Source: JAVBQJ01 sp031549115
GTDB taxonomy: Bacteria > Verrucomicrobiota > Lentisphaeria > Victivallales > Victivallaceae
Reading direction: 5' to 3'
DNA: 58,492 nucleotides
Assembly (NCBI GenBank): GCA_031549115.1
Contig: JAVBQJ010000086.1
Location: 1-58,492 of the forward strand
Part shown: positions 1 through 9,300 of the stretch, one piece after another
Layout of the letters: each line of letters begins with the position of its first letter
Numbering within the stretch: the first letter of the stretch is position 1
The notes under the pieces: generated by a model
Told to the model about the DNA's origin: nothing
The model's input: the letters and a program-made list of their open reading frames with translations, nothing else
Databases searched by the model: none
Made by a program: the position numbers and the translations under genes

Positions 1-1
1 C

Positions 2-436
2 GCGCAGCTGGAACGGACGCCCGAGGACGAACTGGTGCTGGCGATGACGGATTTTTTTGCTTTCCTCAACAAGCTCCTGCTGTCCGAAAGTACACAGCGG
101 CCGCATTATGCGGCGATCATGCTGACGGCGGAAGCGCTGGCGCGCGACTTCTCCGGACGTCTCACGCTGGAAGACGCCGCCCGGCTGGCCCGGCTGTCGC
201 CGTCGAACTTCCGGCGGCTCTTCGGCATGTATTTGCAGACGACTCCGGCCGAATACCGGCGGCGCAAGCGCATCGAACGCGTCCGGGTATTGCTGGCGTC
301 GACCGCGCTTCCGCTCAAGGAAATCGCCGCGATGACCGGGTACCCGGATATTTACACCTTTTCGCATCAGTTCAAGCGTTGCGTCGGCCATACCCCCGGA
401 GCCTACCGGAAAAGCACCGGCCTGTGCGTCGATTGA
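2..436 (+). CDS. AraC-family transcriptional regulator, C-terminal part
   Basis: The reading frame is open from the window edge, so the start lies upstream and only about 144 residues are visible. The visible part is an AraC/XylS DNA-binding domain. A first helix-turn-helix is around LEDAARLARLSPSNFRRLF, and the second carries the family signature near the end (IAAMTGYPDIYTFSHQFKR). The sensing domain is outside the window. It is followed on the same strand by a URO-D family gene, a frequent pairing in Lentisphaerae as far as I recall, so it may control that gene. An internal ATG at 35 exists but would cut into the domain's upstream helix, so it is not a likely start. Confidence 0.85.
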   Translation, partial: AQLERTPEDELVLAMTDFFAFLNKLLLSESTQRPHYAAIMLTAEALARDFSGRLTLEDAARLARLSPSNFRRLFGMYLQTTPAEYRRRKRIERVRVLLASTALPLKEIAAMTGYPDIYTFSHQFKRCVGHTPGAYRKSTGLCVD

Positions 437-466
437 TTCCAGTACCCGGTGAATCCGTTTCGGAGC

Positions 467-494
467 TTGCAATATCCGGGCAAAAGTGTATGGT
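467..494 (+). promoter_or_regulatory. candidate sigma-70 promoter for the URO-D gene
   Basis: TTGCAA (467-472) and TATGGT (489-494) are separated by 16 bases, about 40 bases before the ATG at 532. The match is moderate and there is no other support. Confidence 0.35.
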
Positions 495-531
495 AACACG
501 AAAGGCACATGCAATTATATTGGAATGAATC

Positions 532-1587
532 ATGAAGTTGTTTACGACAAAAGTTGTTCCCGATTATCGCCGTATCGTGGATACGGTATGCAATCGTAAA
601 GCGGATATCCTGCCACTGTACGAACACAACGTCTGCTATGAAGTCATCGGAGAGTTGACCGGAACCGACCTGCCGAAGTTGATGAGTACCGATCTTGACG
701 CCGGGTTTCAGGTATATAACGGATTTTTCCGGCAAGTCGGCTATGATGTGATTACCTTTGAACAATGCATCACCGCGGCGATGCCGCCCGGGGGCGCACT
801 GTGCGGCGGCATGGGACCGATTCAGGACCGTGCGACGCTGAACGAATTCCCATGGGCGGACATTCCGGCTCGTTGGTATGAGATGGCGGCACCGCGCTTC
901 GAGGCATTGGGTAACCATATGCCCAACGGCATGAAAGGCATCGGCGGGGTCGGCAATGGAGTCTTTGAGATTGCCGAAGATCTGGTGGGCCTGCAATACC
1001 TGCCGTTTCTGGAGTTCGACGAGCCGGAGGCCTATGCGGATTTATTCAAGCGCATCGGGGATTTGATGGAAGTGATCTGGACACGTTTTCTGAAGGAGTT
1101 CGGTGACATATATTGCGTTTGCCGCTTTGGCGACGACTTGGGCTTCCGCAATTCGCTTTTGACCATGCCGTCTACGGTCCGGGAGCATATCATTCCGCAG
1201 TATAAACGCATTGTCGACCTTGTCCATGCTTCCGGAAAGCCTTTTCTGCTGCACAGTTGCGGTTGCATTTTCGAGGTAATGGAGGACTTGATTGCGACCG
1301 GGATCGACGCGAAACACTCCAACGAAGACGCGATTGCGCCATTTGAGCGATGGATTGCCGACTATGGAGACCGGCTCGGATTGCTTGGAGGCATCGATAT
1401 GGATTTCATCGTCAGCCAAACGCCCGAAAAAATTCGCGGAACGGTGATCGAAAAAGCAAATTCCTATCGTAAAACCGCCCATGGTTATGCGATCGGGACC
1501 GGAAATTCCATCCCCGATTATGTACCGGCCATAAATTACCTGGCAATGCTTGAAGCGGTAAATACCATTCGGGAATCCCGGCAATAA
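532..1587 (+). CDS. uroporphyrinogen decarboxylase (URO-D) family protein
   Basis: A 351-residue soluble protein of the URO-D superfamily. The HSCG motif in KPFLLHSCG matches the His-x-Cys zinc site of the MtaA/CmuA-type corrinoid methyltransferase branch rather than a heme-pathway HemE. The C-terminal GTGNSIPDYVP corresponds to the family's glycine/serine loop. Paralogues of this kind are abundant in Lentisphaerae and are thought to move methyl groups from small methylated compounds to a corrinoid or coenzyme. The substrate cannot be read from the sequence. No corrinoid protein or activase lies next to it here. A regulatory link to the preceding AraC gene is inferred from position only. Confidence 0.8.
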   Translation: MKLFTTKVVPDYRRIVDTVCNRKADILPLYEHNVCYEVIGELTGTDLPKLMSTDLDAGFQVYNGFFRQVGYDVITFEQCITAAMPPGGALCGGMGPIQDRATLNEFPWADIPARWYEMAAPRFEALGNHMPNGMKGIGGVGNGVFEIAEDLVGLQYLPFLEFDEPEAYADLFKRIGDLMEVIWTRFLKEFGDIYCVCRFGDDLGFRNSLLTMPSTVREHIIPQYKRIVDLVHASGKPFLLHSCGCIFEVMEDLIATGIDAKHSNEDAIAPFERWIADYGDRLGLLGGIDMDFIVSQTPEKIRGTVIEKANSYRKTAHGYAIGTGNSIPDYVPAINYLAMLEAVNTIRESRQ

Positions 1588-1631
1588 TAACTTTCCGGCA
1601 TGGCGACAAATCATGCTGCATATTTTAAACG

Positions 1632-1675
1632 ACCCGGTGAAACCGGGTTGACATCGGAACAAACCCGGTTATATT
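1632..1675 (+). promoter_or_regulatory. hairpin plus candidate promoter upstream of the P-loop kinase gene
   Basis: ACCCGGT (1632-1638) and ACCGGGT (1642-1648) form a 7-bp stem. TTGACA (1648-1653) and TATATT (1670-1675) follow with a 16-base spacer. A further palindrome AACCCGGTT (1662-1670) repeats the same core between -35 and -10, so the three half-sites could be an operator. The hairpin may also end the URO-D transcript, although it lacks a T run. Confidence 0.45.
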
Positions 1676-1768
1676 ATTGCATGCCCGGAGTACGGCATTT
1701 TTTTCCGGTGTTTTCGATGCGGCATGAAATGAGTTTTTGGATATAAACTTCAGGTGGCGATTTTCCCT

Positions 1769-2320
1769 ATGGAAGCAAAACTGGTAATCATCATCAACGG
1801 CAAAGGCGGAGTCGGCAAGGACGCGTTCTGCGACTTTGTCGCACAGAAATACCGAACCGTGAATATTTCCACCATCACGCCGATCAAAGAAATCGCCGCC
1901 CACTACGGCTGGACCGGCGCCAAAGACAGGAAGTCGCGCAAATTTCTGGCCGACCTCAAAAAAACCTTCACCGACTACAACGATTTGCCCAACACCTATG
2001 CGTTTCAGGAATACCGGAAGTTTCTGACCGGCGACGCGCAAATCCTCTTCGTCCACATCCGCGAATGCGAACAGATCCAAGCGTTCAAATCCCGCGTCGA
2101 ACAGGAGCTCGGACAATCCGCCTGCCCGCCTGTCGCCGTCGTATCGCTGCTGATCCGCCGCAACGGCCAGGGCTTCCCGCAGAGCGCCTACGGCAATGCC
2201 GCCGACGACGATGTCGAAAACCTCAACTACGATTACTGTTACAACAACGACGGCACCCTGGACGATATGAAGCGCGGCGCCATCGCCCTGATAAAACAAA
2301 TTATGTCACAAAATAAATAA
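1769..2320 (+). CDS. small P-loop kinase, deoxynucleoside-monophosphate-kinase-like
   Basis: A 183-residue protein opening with a beta strand and a Walker A loop, GKGGVGKD at residues 11-18, of the kind seen in nucleotide/nucleoside kinases. IKEIAAHYGW and the acidic FVHIRECEQIQAF segment recall the phage-type dNMP kinase fold. This assignment is from motif and size only. The ATG at 1769 is preferred over an in-frame GTG at 1754 because AGGTGG (1752-1757) is a well-placed ribosome site for the ATG. The C-terminal segment NYDYCYNNDGTLDDM resembles the acidic tail that ends many such kinases. It has its own candidate promoter and no obvious functional partner. Confidence 0.6.
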   Translation: MEAKLVIIINGKGGVGKDAFCDFVAQKYRTVNISTITPIKEIAAHYGWTGAKDRKSRKFLADLKKTFTDYNDLPNTYAFQEYRKFLTGDAQILFVHIRECEQIQAFKSRVEQELGQSACPPVAVVSLLIRRNGQGFPQSAYGNAADDDVENLNYDYCYNNDGTLDDMKRGAIALIKQIMSQNK

Positions 2321-2359
2321 GTATGCTTCATTGAGAATCAACAGACGAAAGAGTTTCAG

Positions 2360-3661
2360 ATGAAAAAGGCGATATTGATTTTTCCTGAAATAGAATTCTT
2401 TCCCGTCCAATACCCTACCGGCTTATATCAACTTGCAACATATTGTAAAAATCATTATGATGTTATTGTTCTTGACCAACGTTTGCTGAAGGAGCAGTTA
2501 TTTCAAACGATTGATTTTCATTTAAGCCAAGGCAATACTTTGTGTATTGGCCTCTCTGTTATGACCGGTACGCAAATTAAAAATGCTATCGAAATATCAA
2601 AACATTACCAGAAAAGAATTCCAATCGTTTGGGGTGGACTTCATCCTACTATTTTGCCCACACAAACAATTGCCGACGACTACGTCGATTATGTCATTCG
2701 GGGGGAAGGCGAAAGTGCCTTCTTACAACTCCTGTCTTTTCTTGACACGGGAATCGCTTCAGAAAAATCATTCTTGACAAGAGGATGCTTGAATAATACT
2801 TATAATGTCTTTGAGGACTTCGCCAACGCAGAGTACATTGATTTCGAAAAATTTCCGGTGGCTGAGCAGTATATCGTAAAGCGAGATGGCTTTGCGAGAG
2901 CTTTTTCCTTGGAAACTTCTCGCGGCTGCCCCTATGGATGTGCTTATTGTCACAATACTGCATTCAAGAAGCGTTACAGGAAAAAAAATGCCGATCATGT
3001 TATTGAAGTCATCAATGAACTTATAACGCGTTATATGATTGACGGTATTGTCTTTCAAGAGGATAATTTTTTCATTACTGACACCAGAAGTGCCCGTATC
3101 ATTGAATACCTATCCCGGCAAAGTTCACGTTCTCCTATAGGGTGGAAAGCCAATTGTCGGATCGATTTTATGCTAAAAAAAATTGAAGATAAAAAGTTTA
3201 TGAACTCACTGAGAAGTTCACATTGCCATCTTCTTCAATTCGGAGCAGAGTCTGGCTCAAACAGAATACTGAAGTTAATCAATAAAGGGATCCAAGTTCA
3301 AGACATTATTCGCTTGAATCAAAAGCTTTCCGGCATCCCGATAAAAGTGAGATATAACTTTATTGTCGGCTTTCCTGGCGAAACAATGCAGGAAATCAAT
3401 TCAACCCTGACCCTTATCGACCAGTTAAAAGCCGAAAACCCCAATATGGACGCTCCATTTCTCAACATTTATACGCCCTATCCCGGAACTCCATTATTCG
3501 CCGAAGCCCAAAAATTGGGGTTACAATCTCCACAAAATACGGAGGGTTGGATTAATTATCAATGGAACTCATGTGTGGGTAATTGGCTTGACGTTGAAGC
3601 CCAGGAATTCTTAACTAGGCTAAGTAAAAATTACATCAACAACTCACAATATTTAAAGTGA
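2360..3661 (+). CDS. B12-binding domain radical SAM protein
   Basis: A 433-residue class B radical SAM enzyme. Residues about 1-130 form a cobalamin-binding Rossmann domain (WGGLHPTILP, YVIRGEGE). The cluster motif CX3CX2C is at C190, C194 and C197 (RGCPYGCAYC), followed by the SAM barrel with FGAESGSNRIL and NFIVGFPGE. BchE/MiaB-like relatives do methyl transfers, cyclisations or C-C rearrangements; the substrate here is unknown. Base composition is clearly more AT-rich than neighbours and codon use is A/T-ending, suggesting transfer. It is followed after 13 bases by the next gene, of equally AT-rich composition, so the two form a cassette. Confidence 0.85.
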   Translation: MKKAILIFPEIEFFPVQYPTGLYQLATYCKNHYDVIVLDQRLLKEQLFQTIDFHLSQGNTLCIGLSVMTGTQIKNAIEISKHYQKRIPIVWGGLHPTILPTQTIADDYVDYVIRGEGESAFLQLLSFLDTGIASEKSFLTRGCLNNTYNVFEDFANAEYIDFEKFPVAEQYIVKRDGFARAFSLETSRGCPYGCAYCHNTAFKKRYRKKNADHVIEVINELITRYMIDGIVFQEDNFFITDTRSARIIEYLSRQSSRSPIGWKANCRIDFMLKKIEDKKFMNSLRSSHCHLLQFGAESGSNRILKLINKGIQVQDIIRLNQKLSGIPIKVRYNFIVGFPGETMQEINSTLTLIDQLKAENPNMDAPFLNIYTPYPGTPLFAEAQKLGLQSPQNTEGWINYQWNSCVGNWLDVEAQEFLTRLSKNYINNSQYLK

Positions 3662-3674
3662 AAGAAGAGCAAAT

Positions 3675-4424
3675 ATGGAAACTTTAAAAATCCTCAAAGT
3701 CATATGCGACAAGAAATTATTTATGGCTTCGGAAATAACTCTCTTTGTGTTGGGAGTCGCCCTGATTGGATGGGGGAGTGCGTGTACAGGAATTTGGTAT
3801 ACTATTCTGATCTCACTGGGTACGTCTTTCATTGCTTCCTGCGTCGTTATTCTTTTAGATTTATGGAAGCAGTTCTCGGATTCGCAAATCTTGGAAAGTA
3901 CTATCAATGTCATACACCAAGCTGGAATTGTTAAAGTATACCGCAAAAGGGACCTGGACAAGTATGACTCCTTGATGGCTGGTTTTAAAACAGAATTAAA
4001 CATCTGCGGATATTCGCTGAATGCTTTTTTTGATAGCTACAGAGACCTTCTAATAGAGAAATCCAAGAACATACCTGGTATTAAAATAAAAATACTGATA
4101 GTAGATCCACAATCCGTCTTTTCGAGCAACAGAGCCGAATCGGAAGGCAATGCGCCCAACGCCTATATTGCCTCATTGGAAAGACTCCGAAAAGCTTTCG
4201 CCGATTACAGCAATATTGAGATACGGAAAATTCCTACTCCTCTATCCTCCATGATTTTTAGAATCGACGACACTATTTTTGTTGGACCTCACTTTTATCA
4301 AACACTAAGCAAATCGACCATCACATATGAATTGTGTCCCAAGGGTTTTTTATTTGAACAATATTTGGAAGAATTCAATAGGATGTGGGAAAAAGCTCAA
4401 AATGCGAATTCGAATGTTGTATAA
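3675..4424 (+). CDS. membrane protein with C-terminal phospholipase-D-like (DUF5919-like) domain
   Basis: A 249-residue protein of unknown function. Two hydrophobic segments (about residues 17-60: SEITLFVLGVALIGWG, then ILISLGTSFIASCVVILL) anchor it. The cytoplasmic part has an alpha/beta pattern (LNICGYSLNAFFDSY, IKIKILIVDPQS, IFRIDDTIFVGPHF) like PLD-superfamily phosphodiesterase-like sensor domains that I know from bacterial regulators and some defence proteins. The canonical HxKxxxxD motif is not intact, so catalysis is doubtful. It is AT-rich like the preceding radical SAM gene and probably co-transcribed (GAAGAG ribosome site, 13-base gap). A hairpin overlaps the stop codon. Confidence 0.55.
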   Translation: METLKILKVICDKKLFMASEITLFVLGVALIGWGSACTGIWYTILISLGTSFIASCVVILLDLWKQFSDSQILESTINVIHQAGIVKVYRKRDLDKYDSLMAGFKTELNICGYSLNAFFDSYRDLLIEKSKNIPGIKIKILIVDPQSVFSSNRAESEGNAPNAYIASLERLRKAFADYSNIEIRKIPTPLSSMIFRIDDTIFVGPHFYQTLSKSTITYELCPKGFLFEQYLEEFNRMWEKAQNANSNVV

Positions 4425-4468
4425 AACTTTCGAATCTCCGAAAAGCGCAGTGGAAATTCGAAAGTTTT
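4423..4468. terminator. perfect 13-bp inverted repeat, likely terminator of the AT-rich cassette
   Basis: AAAACTTTCGAAT (4423-4435) and ATTCGAAAGTTTT (4456-4468) are exact reverse complements around a 20-base loop. The stem ends in TTTT on the plus strand and begins overlapping the stop codon at 4422-4424. Being symmetric it could work in both directions; the U run is short, so strength is uncertain. Confidence 0.6.
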
Positions 4469-4629
4469 CGGCGTGGCACATCACCCTGATTTGCGATCAA
4501 ACCCTGCGCAAAAAATGAAACCAACCATCGTTGCGGATATCGCAACATCCAAAATTGGATTCGCCTTTCCTGTCTTTTCCCCTTTGAAAAGCTGGATATG
4601 GCAAATTACTTTGACACAGGAACGCCCCC

Positions 4630-5496
4630 GTGAACGTCAATAAAAAACTTTACCGGCAGCTGATGAAAATGCTCCAGGAGGTGCTCTCCGGCAGCCCGCT
4701 ATTCACCGTACTCGCCGCCGACGTCCCCAAAGAAGACCGGGAGTTCGGCTTGCATGCCCATACGCATCGCTACTGGGAGCTGAAAATCGATGTGAAAAAG
4801 CCGGACGGGTCTCCGGTCCGGGTTCACATGGTCGCCCCGAACGTGGTCCATTACGAATCCGGCTGCCAGTTAACGGTGGGCTATAACCTGACCACGCTTT
4901 TCCTGGGCATGGAGTTTCCGGGAAAGACCGCCAATCTGGACATCGCCCTGGCGCCGCAGGAGAGCAACCGGTTGGATGAGCTTTCCCGGCCGCTCCTGTC
5001 CATGCCCGAAGAGCCGCGCTACGAAACCATGCGCAACCACGTCGGTTCGGCGGTATTGGAAAATCTCGTCCTGCTGCTCGAGGATTATTTCACCGCCTCC
5101 GAGAAGTCCGCCAGCATCCCGGTGATCAAAGCCGCCGAGGCCTATCTGGAGCGCAATTACTACCGGCCCGACCTGAGCATCGTCGAGCTGGCCGAATTTC
5201 TCGGCATATCGCAGCAGCACCTCAACAAGATATTCAAGGAGAGCTATGGCGTGTCGCTGCGCCAGTGGCTGATCGTCATCCGCCTGAACCGGGCCAAAGC
5301 CATGCTGGAAACCAATCGTTATCTGATCAAAGACGTAGCCGCCATGACCGGCCATCGGAACGCCTTTTATTTCTGCAACGCATTCAAGAAATACTTCGGC
5401 TATCCGCCGCGCCGGCTGATTTCCCGGACACCCGGCCGCCTCAACGATACCAGGTTGTTGTTCAAAACCGCGGAGAATCCGCCGCCGCAGGAGTGA
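4630..5496 (+). CDS. AraC-family transcriptional regulator
   Basis: A 288-residue regulator. The N-terminal half has a cupin-like sensing region (HAHTHRYWELKI, VVHYESG). The C-terminal 100 residues form the AraC double helix-turn-helix (SIVELAEFLGISQQHLNKIFKESYG and IKDVAAMTGHRNAFYFCNAFKKYFG). It starts with GTG at 4630, the first base after AACGCCCCC; there is no strong ribosome site. It sits directly upstream of, and in the same direction as, the large carbohydrate operon beginning at 5651, so it is the probable local regulator sensing a sugar released by those enzymes. The inducer is unknown. Confidence 0.85.
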   Translation: MNVNKKLYRQLMKMLQEVLSGSPLFTVLAADVPKEDREFGLHAHTHRYWELKIDVKKPDGSPVRVHMVAPNVVHYESGCQLTVGYNLTTLFLGMEFPGKTANLDIALAPQESNRLDELSRPLLSMPEEPRYETMRNHVGSAVLENLVLLLEDYFTASEKSASIPVIKAAEAYLERNYYRPDLSIVELAEFLGISQQHLNKIFKESYGVSLRQWLIVIRLNRAKAMLETNRYLIKDVAAMTGHRNAFYFCNAFKKYFGYPPRRLISRTPGRLNDTRLLFKTAENPPPQE

Positions 5497-5558
5497 ACAG
5501 GCCACAGCGATCTTCATTTTTTATAATTTTTACTTGGTTATTTTATAACCTTCATGCA

Positions 5559-5587
5559 TTGATTTTTTTCAAAAAATATAATATACT
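5559..5587 (+). promoter_or_regulatory. candidate promoter of the first carbohydrate locus
   Basis: TTGATT (5559-5564) and TATACT (5582-5587) with a 17-base spacer, in an AT-rich gap between the AraC gene and the pseudopilin gene. The extended -10 TATACTATA recurs at two other promoters in the window (24623 and 52180). Confidence 0.6.
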
Positions 5588-5650
5588 ATATACAAGCAGA
5601 CGTGAAATTTACAAAACCCGGAACCGGAAAACAAAGGAGAGTCCGACATT

Positions 5651-6313
5651 ATGAAAAAGGATTTCACATTGATTGAGCTCCTGGTCGTCATCGCCATTAT
5701 CGCCATCCTGGCCAGCATGCTCCTGCCGGCGTTGTCCAAGGCGCGGGCGGCGGCGCAGCAGTCCAACTGCCGCGGCAACCTGAAGCAAATCGGCCTGGGA
5801 ACGGCCATGTATTCGGGCGATTACAATGAATTCTGCGTTCCCGGACCCTATTGCTACGGTGCCGATGTGCCCACGCTTTTCGGCCGTACCCCCGCCCCGA
5901 ACGAAGGGCTCGCACCCTATATCAGTTGTTTCACCGACAACGCGCCCTACTGGAGCGCCGTCACCCGGTGCCCGTCGCAAAGCACGCAGCAGATTTCCTA
6001 CGGCATTACCGGAGCCGAGAGCGACGCCAAGTTCAACACCAATAAGCACGGCGCCTATTCGCTGGAAATGCACAGCCTGATCCGACAACTTCCCTCGGTG
6101 AATAAGCCGTCCTACGCCGTTTACTTCGGCGAGCTCGATCCGGAAAACGTCAGCGGCTATCTGCAGTGGTACAACGCCCAGTTCTACGGTACCCGTACCC
6201 CCAAGATGCTTGCTCTCCATGGCGGCAAGCTCAACTGGGGTATGTATGACGGCCACGTCGAAACGCTGGGCGAAGAAGCCACCACGGATGAAAGCCGCAT
6301 CAAAGTGGATTGA
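5651..6313 (+). CDS. prepilin-type N-terminal cleavage / H-X9-DG pseudopilin-like protein
   Basis: A 220-residue protein with a type IV/type II pseudopilin leader: a short basic start, then FTLIELLVVIA with Glu at mature position 5, then a hydrophobic helix. The residue before the cleavage Phe is Asp, not the canonical Gly. The C-terminus has the H-X9-DG signature (HGGKLNWGMYDG), typical of the large Planctomycetes-Verrucomicrobia-Chlamydiae families of pseudopilin-like proteins. AGGAG precedes the start. It is the first gene of the carbohydrate locus, and similar proteins recur in the other two loci of this window, so it may help present or secrete the local enzymes. That role is inference. 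Confidence 0.85.
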   Translation: MKKDFTLIELLVVIAIIAILASMLLPALSKARAAAQQSNCRGNLKQIGLGTAMYSGDYNEFCVPGPYCYGADVPTLFGRTPAPNEGLAPYISCFTDNAPYWSAVTRCPSQSTQQISYGITGAESDAKFNTNKHGAYSLEMHSLIRQLPSVNKPSYAVYFGELDPENVSGYLQWYNAQFYGTRTPKMLALHGGKLNWGMYDGHVETLGEEATTDESRIKVD

Positions 6314-6399
6314 GTCCCCCTATCCGTTCCTCCATAAGGGCGATACGTTCCATTGCGCGGGCCTGTCGTCCTTTTTCTCCAGCATCAGGAGCTTCCGCA

Positions 6400-9300
6400 A
6401 TGAAACAATTACTCTTCGCCGGGATAGTTTGCGCCGTTTTCCAGATTTGCCCGGCCAACGGCGCTTATCGGACCGGCTGGCTCGACAATCTGCAGAATCT
6501 GCCGCAACACAGCAGTGCCGACGGCAGAGCCTTTCCGGTGCGTTTGAGCGCGGCGGCCAATGAAACCGAACACTTCCAGTTGCTCGTCCGCCCGGAGCCG
6601 GCGGATACGGGGCTCGCCGGCGTCACGTTGTTTTTCAACGACTTGCGCGACGAAGCCGGTAATTTCATTCCCGCCGAAAACATTTCCTGGCGTCTGGAAT
6701 ACTACCATACCCTGAACGTGCCCTCCGAAGGCATGGACAAAACCCCGATGGGCCTTGCCGGCCAAAGCGGCAAAGCCCAGGAAAGGTGGCCGGACGCCCT
6801 GTTGCGGGTCCATTCGTTCGACATCGCTCCCGGCGACATCCAGGCGCTGTGGTGCCAGGTCCGGGTCCCGGCGCAACAGCCGCCGGGAATCTATCGCACT
6901 ACCGCCTCGCTGATTCCGGCCGACGCCGAACGCACGATCATCCCGATCGAAGTACAGGTCTACGATTTTCACCTGCCGGAGCGGCTCGCATTCGTCAACA
7001 TGAGCGATCCGCAGGTCATGGACGGATTGGACCGGCTGGCGCGCGGTTCGCAGGCCTGGGTCAATCTGCTCTTCAAGCGCCGCCTGTGGCTGCTCGACCA
7101 TGGCATTTCCGGCGGCTATCTGCAGTCGGAACAAATGCGCACCGACGACTGGATGCCGCTCCAACATTGGCCGGCGGCAAAGGAACACGAATCGATTCTC
7201 ACCCACCGCCAGAACCGCACTTACGCGCTCACATTCGACGCCGACGACTTCATCGATCCCGTTCGGGCGGCGCGTGTGAAACAATCGGTCGATTTCGTCC
7301 GGGGCGAAAAGTGGGATCAAAACCTCACATTCATTTACCGCCCCGACGACGAACCGCCCGCCGACCGTTATCCGGTCATCCGCGCCGCCTGCGACCAGGC
7401 GCACCGGACCGATCCGGGTATCCGGACGCTGCTGGCCTGTTATGACATCGCCCCCGGATTGTACGGCGCCATCGATATATGGTGCCCGTCGCTGGGGAAT
7501 GTCCGCGACAGCTGGGAAGCGAAATTCCGGGAACGGCAGGCCGCGGGGGAAGATATCTGGTTTTACGGCAACGACTTCACCTTTCCTGTCGATGTCGGCG
7601 CCGTCCATCACCGGGTACCGGGCATGATGGCGGCGAAGTTGAACATGCGCGGGCAGTATATCTTCGGCGTCAACTGGTGGATCGGTCCGGACGGCGAAGT
7701 CGACCCCTTCGACGACATCACCGGCGGCGCCAACACCTGGAACGGCGGTTCTTATCTGGTTTACCCCAACTACAAGTTCCCCGACCAGGAGCTGTTCATC
7801 GGGTCGATGCGGCTGGATCTGCTCACCGAATACCGTGAAGATTTCGAATACTTCGAGCTGCTCCGCGCCCGTCTCGATGCCGCGTTGGAACAATTGGGAG
7901 CGGCGGAACGGCCGGAATTCCGTTATGCGGCGGACAACCGCGCCTGGGAGCTGGCGCACACGCTGGTGCGCGGCGTCAACGATTACGAAACCGACACCGA
8001 CAAGTGGTTTGCGCTGCGCCATGCCGTCGCCGAAGAGATCATCGCCGTCCCGACCGTGCCGGTGGCGGTATTCAACTCCGCACTGCGCTCCGGCGAGAGC
8101 GGCGATGTGGCCGATACCGAGCTCCATCTCGCGATCGAAAGCGGCAGTACAGTTCTGTGCAATGACGAACAACTGACCCCGGCGCAGTCGCTTCCCCAAG
8201 CCGACATCTACGCCGTCACCCTGCCATTGGCAATCGGAGCCAACCGTTTCGATTTCTCCATCCGCAAGGGCGACGCGGTCAAAAACGTCACCAAGGTCTA
8301 CACCCTGCAGCCCGACCCCGAAGTCCGGAGCGCGATTGCGCGGCAGCTGGAACAGGCCCGCGAGGTCGGCGTCGCCCTGCCGTCCGCCATGGCGCCTTCG
8401 GCCGCGGACTTCGTCGCCGGCCGGCAATGGACGGCAGCCGAAAAGGCGGAACTCACCCGGGCGTTGGAAACCCTGAACCAACAGATTTACCAACGGCTTC
8501 TGGAACAGGCGCGGGCTTCGGCGCTGCCGCCGGAGTACCAGGAGAAGTTTCTCGCTTCGGCCGCCGATGCCGCGACCCGCGGCCAGTGGCAAACGGCAAT
8601 CGGGGAGCTGCGGAATCTGCTCGCCGTCACGGCGATCGGCGCCTGCCGCATCGAGCCGGTGGTCGTCGGCGACTACCCCGGCTATCGGTTGCGCAACGGC
8701 GTGCTGACTTTGGAGCTCATCCGCCCCGGCGCCCGGATTATCTCGCTGGACTACAATCAAATACCGCTTTTCTTCCACGGCTTCATCCGCCCGTTGGATA
8801 TCGGCGACGGCGCCTACCGCGACATCGGCGGCCTCGAAGAGGTGATCGGCAGCTTCATGGATTACAAGTTGACCATGGGAACGTGGGATTACCGTATCGC
8901 GAAGGCCACGGCGGATGAAATCGTCCTCGACGCCACGATCCTCTACGACTGCAAAATCGCCGGGCGCGTCGAATTGCGGCGACGCCTCCGGCTGGAGGCC
9001 GAACGTTCCGACTTCACTCTCGAATACACCCTGACCAACCGTTCCGGCAAAGCCGCGGAGATCTATTTCCGCTCCCACTACGAACCGGCCATCGGCGCCA
9101 ATGCGGAAAACCGCGGCGGCGATCCGGTCGGCGACCGGCTCTTCGTCGCCGGCAGGGCGGAACCGGCGTTCGCTTACACCATGACCGGGGCGCGACACGA
9201 GGATTTTCAAACCGAACTGACGGCGCAGGGGTGCGGCGTTTACGATCCGGATGAGCAATTGGGGCTGATCTTCCGCTCCGACCGTTTGAACCAGCTCTAT

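Noticed and set aside
4327..4518. A 63-codon frame overlapping the end of the membrane PLD-like gene
   Set aside because: It overlaps the real gene in another frame, crosses the inverted repeat and has no ribosome site or recognisable sequence.
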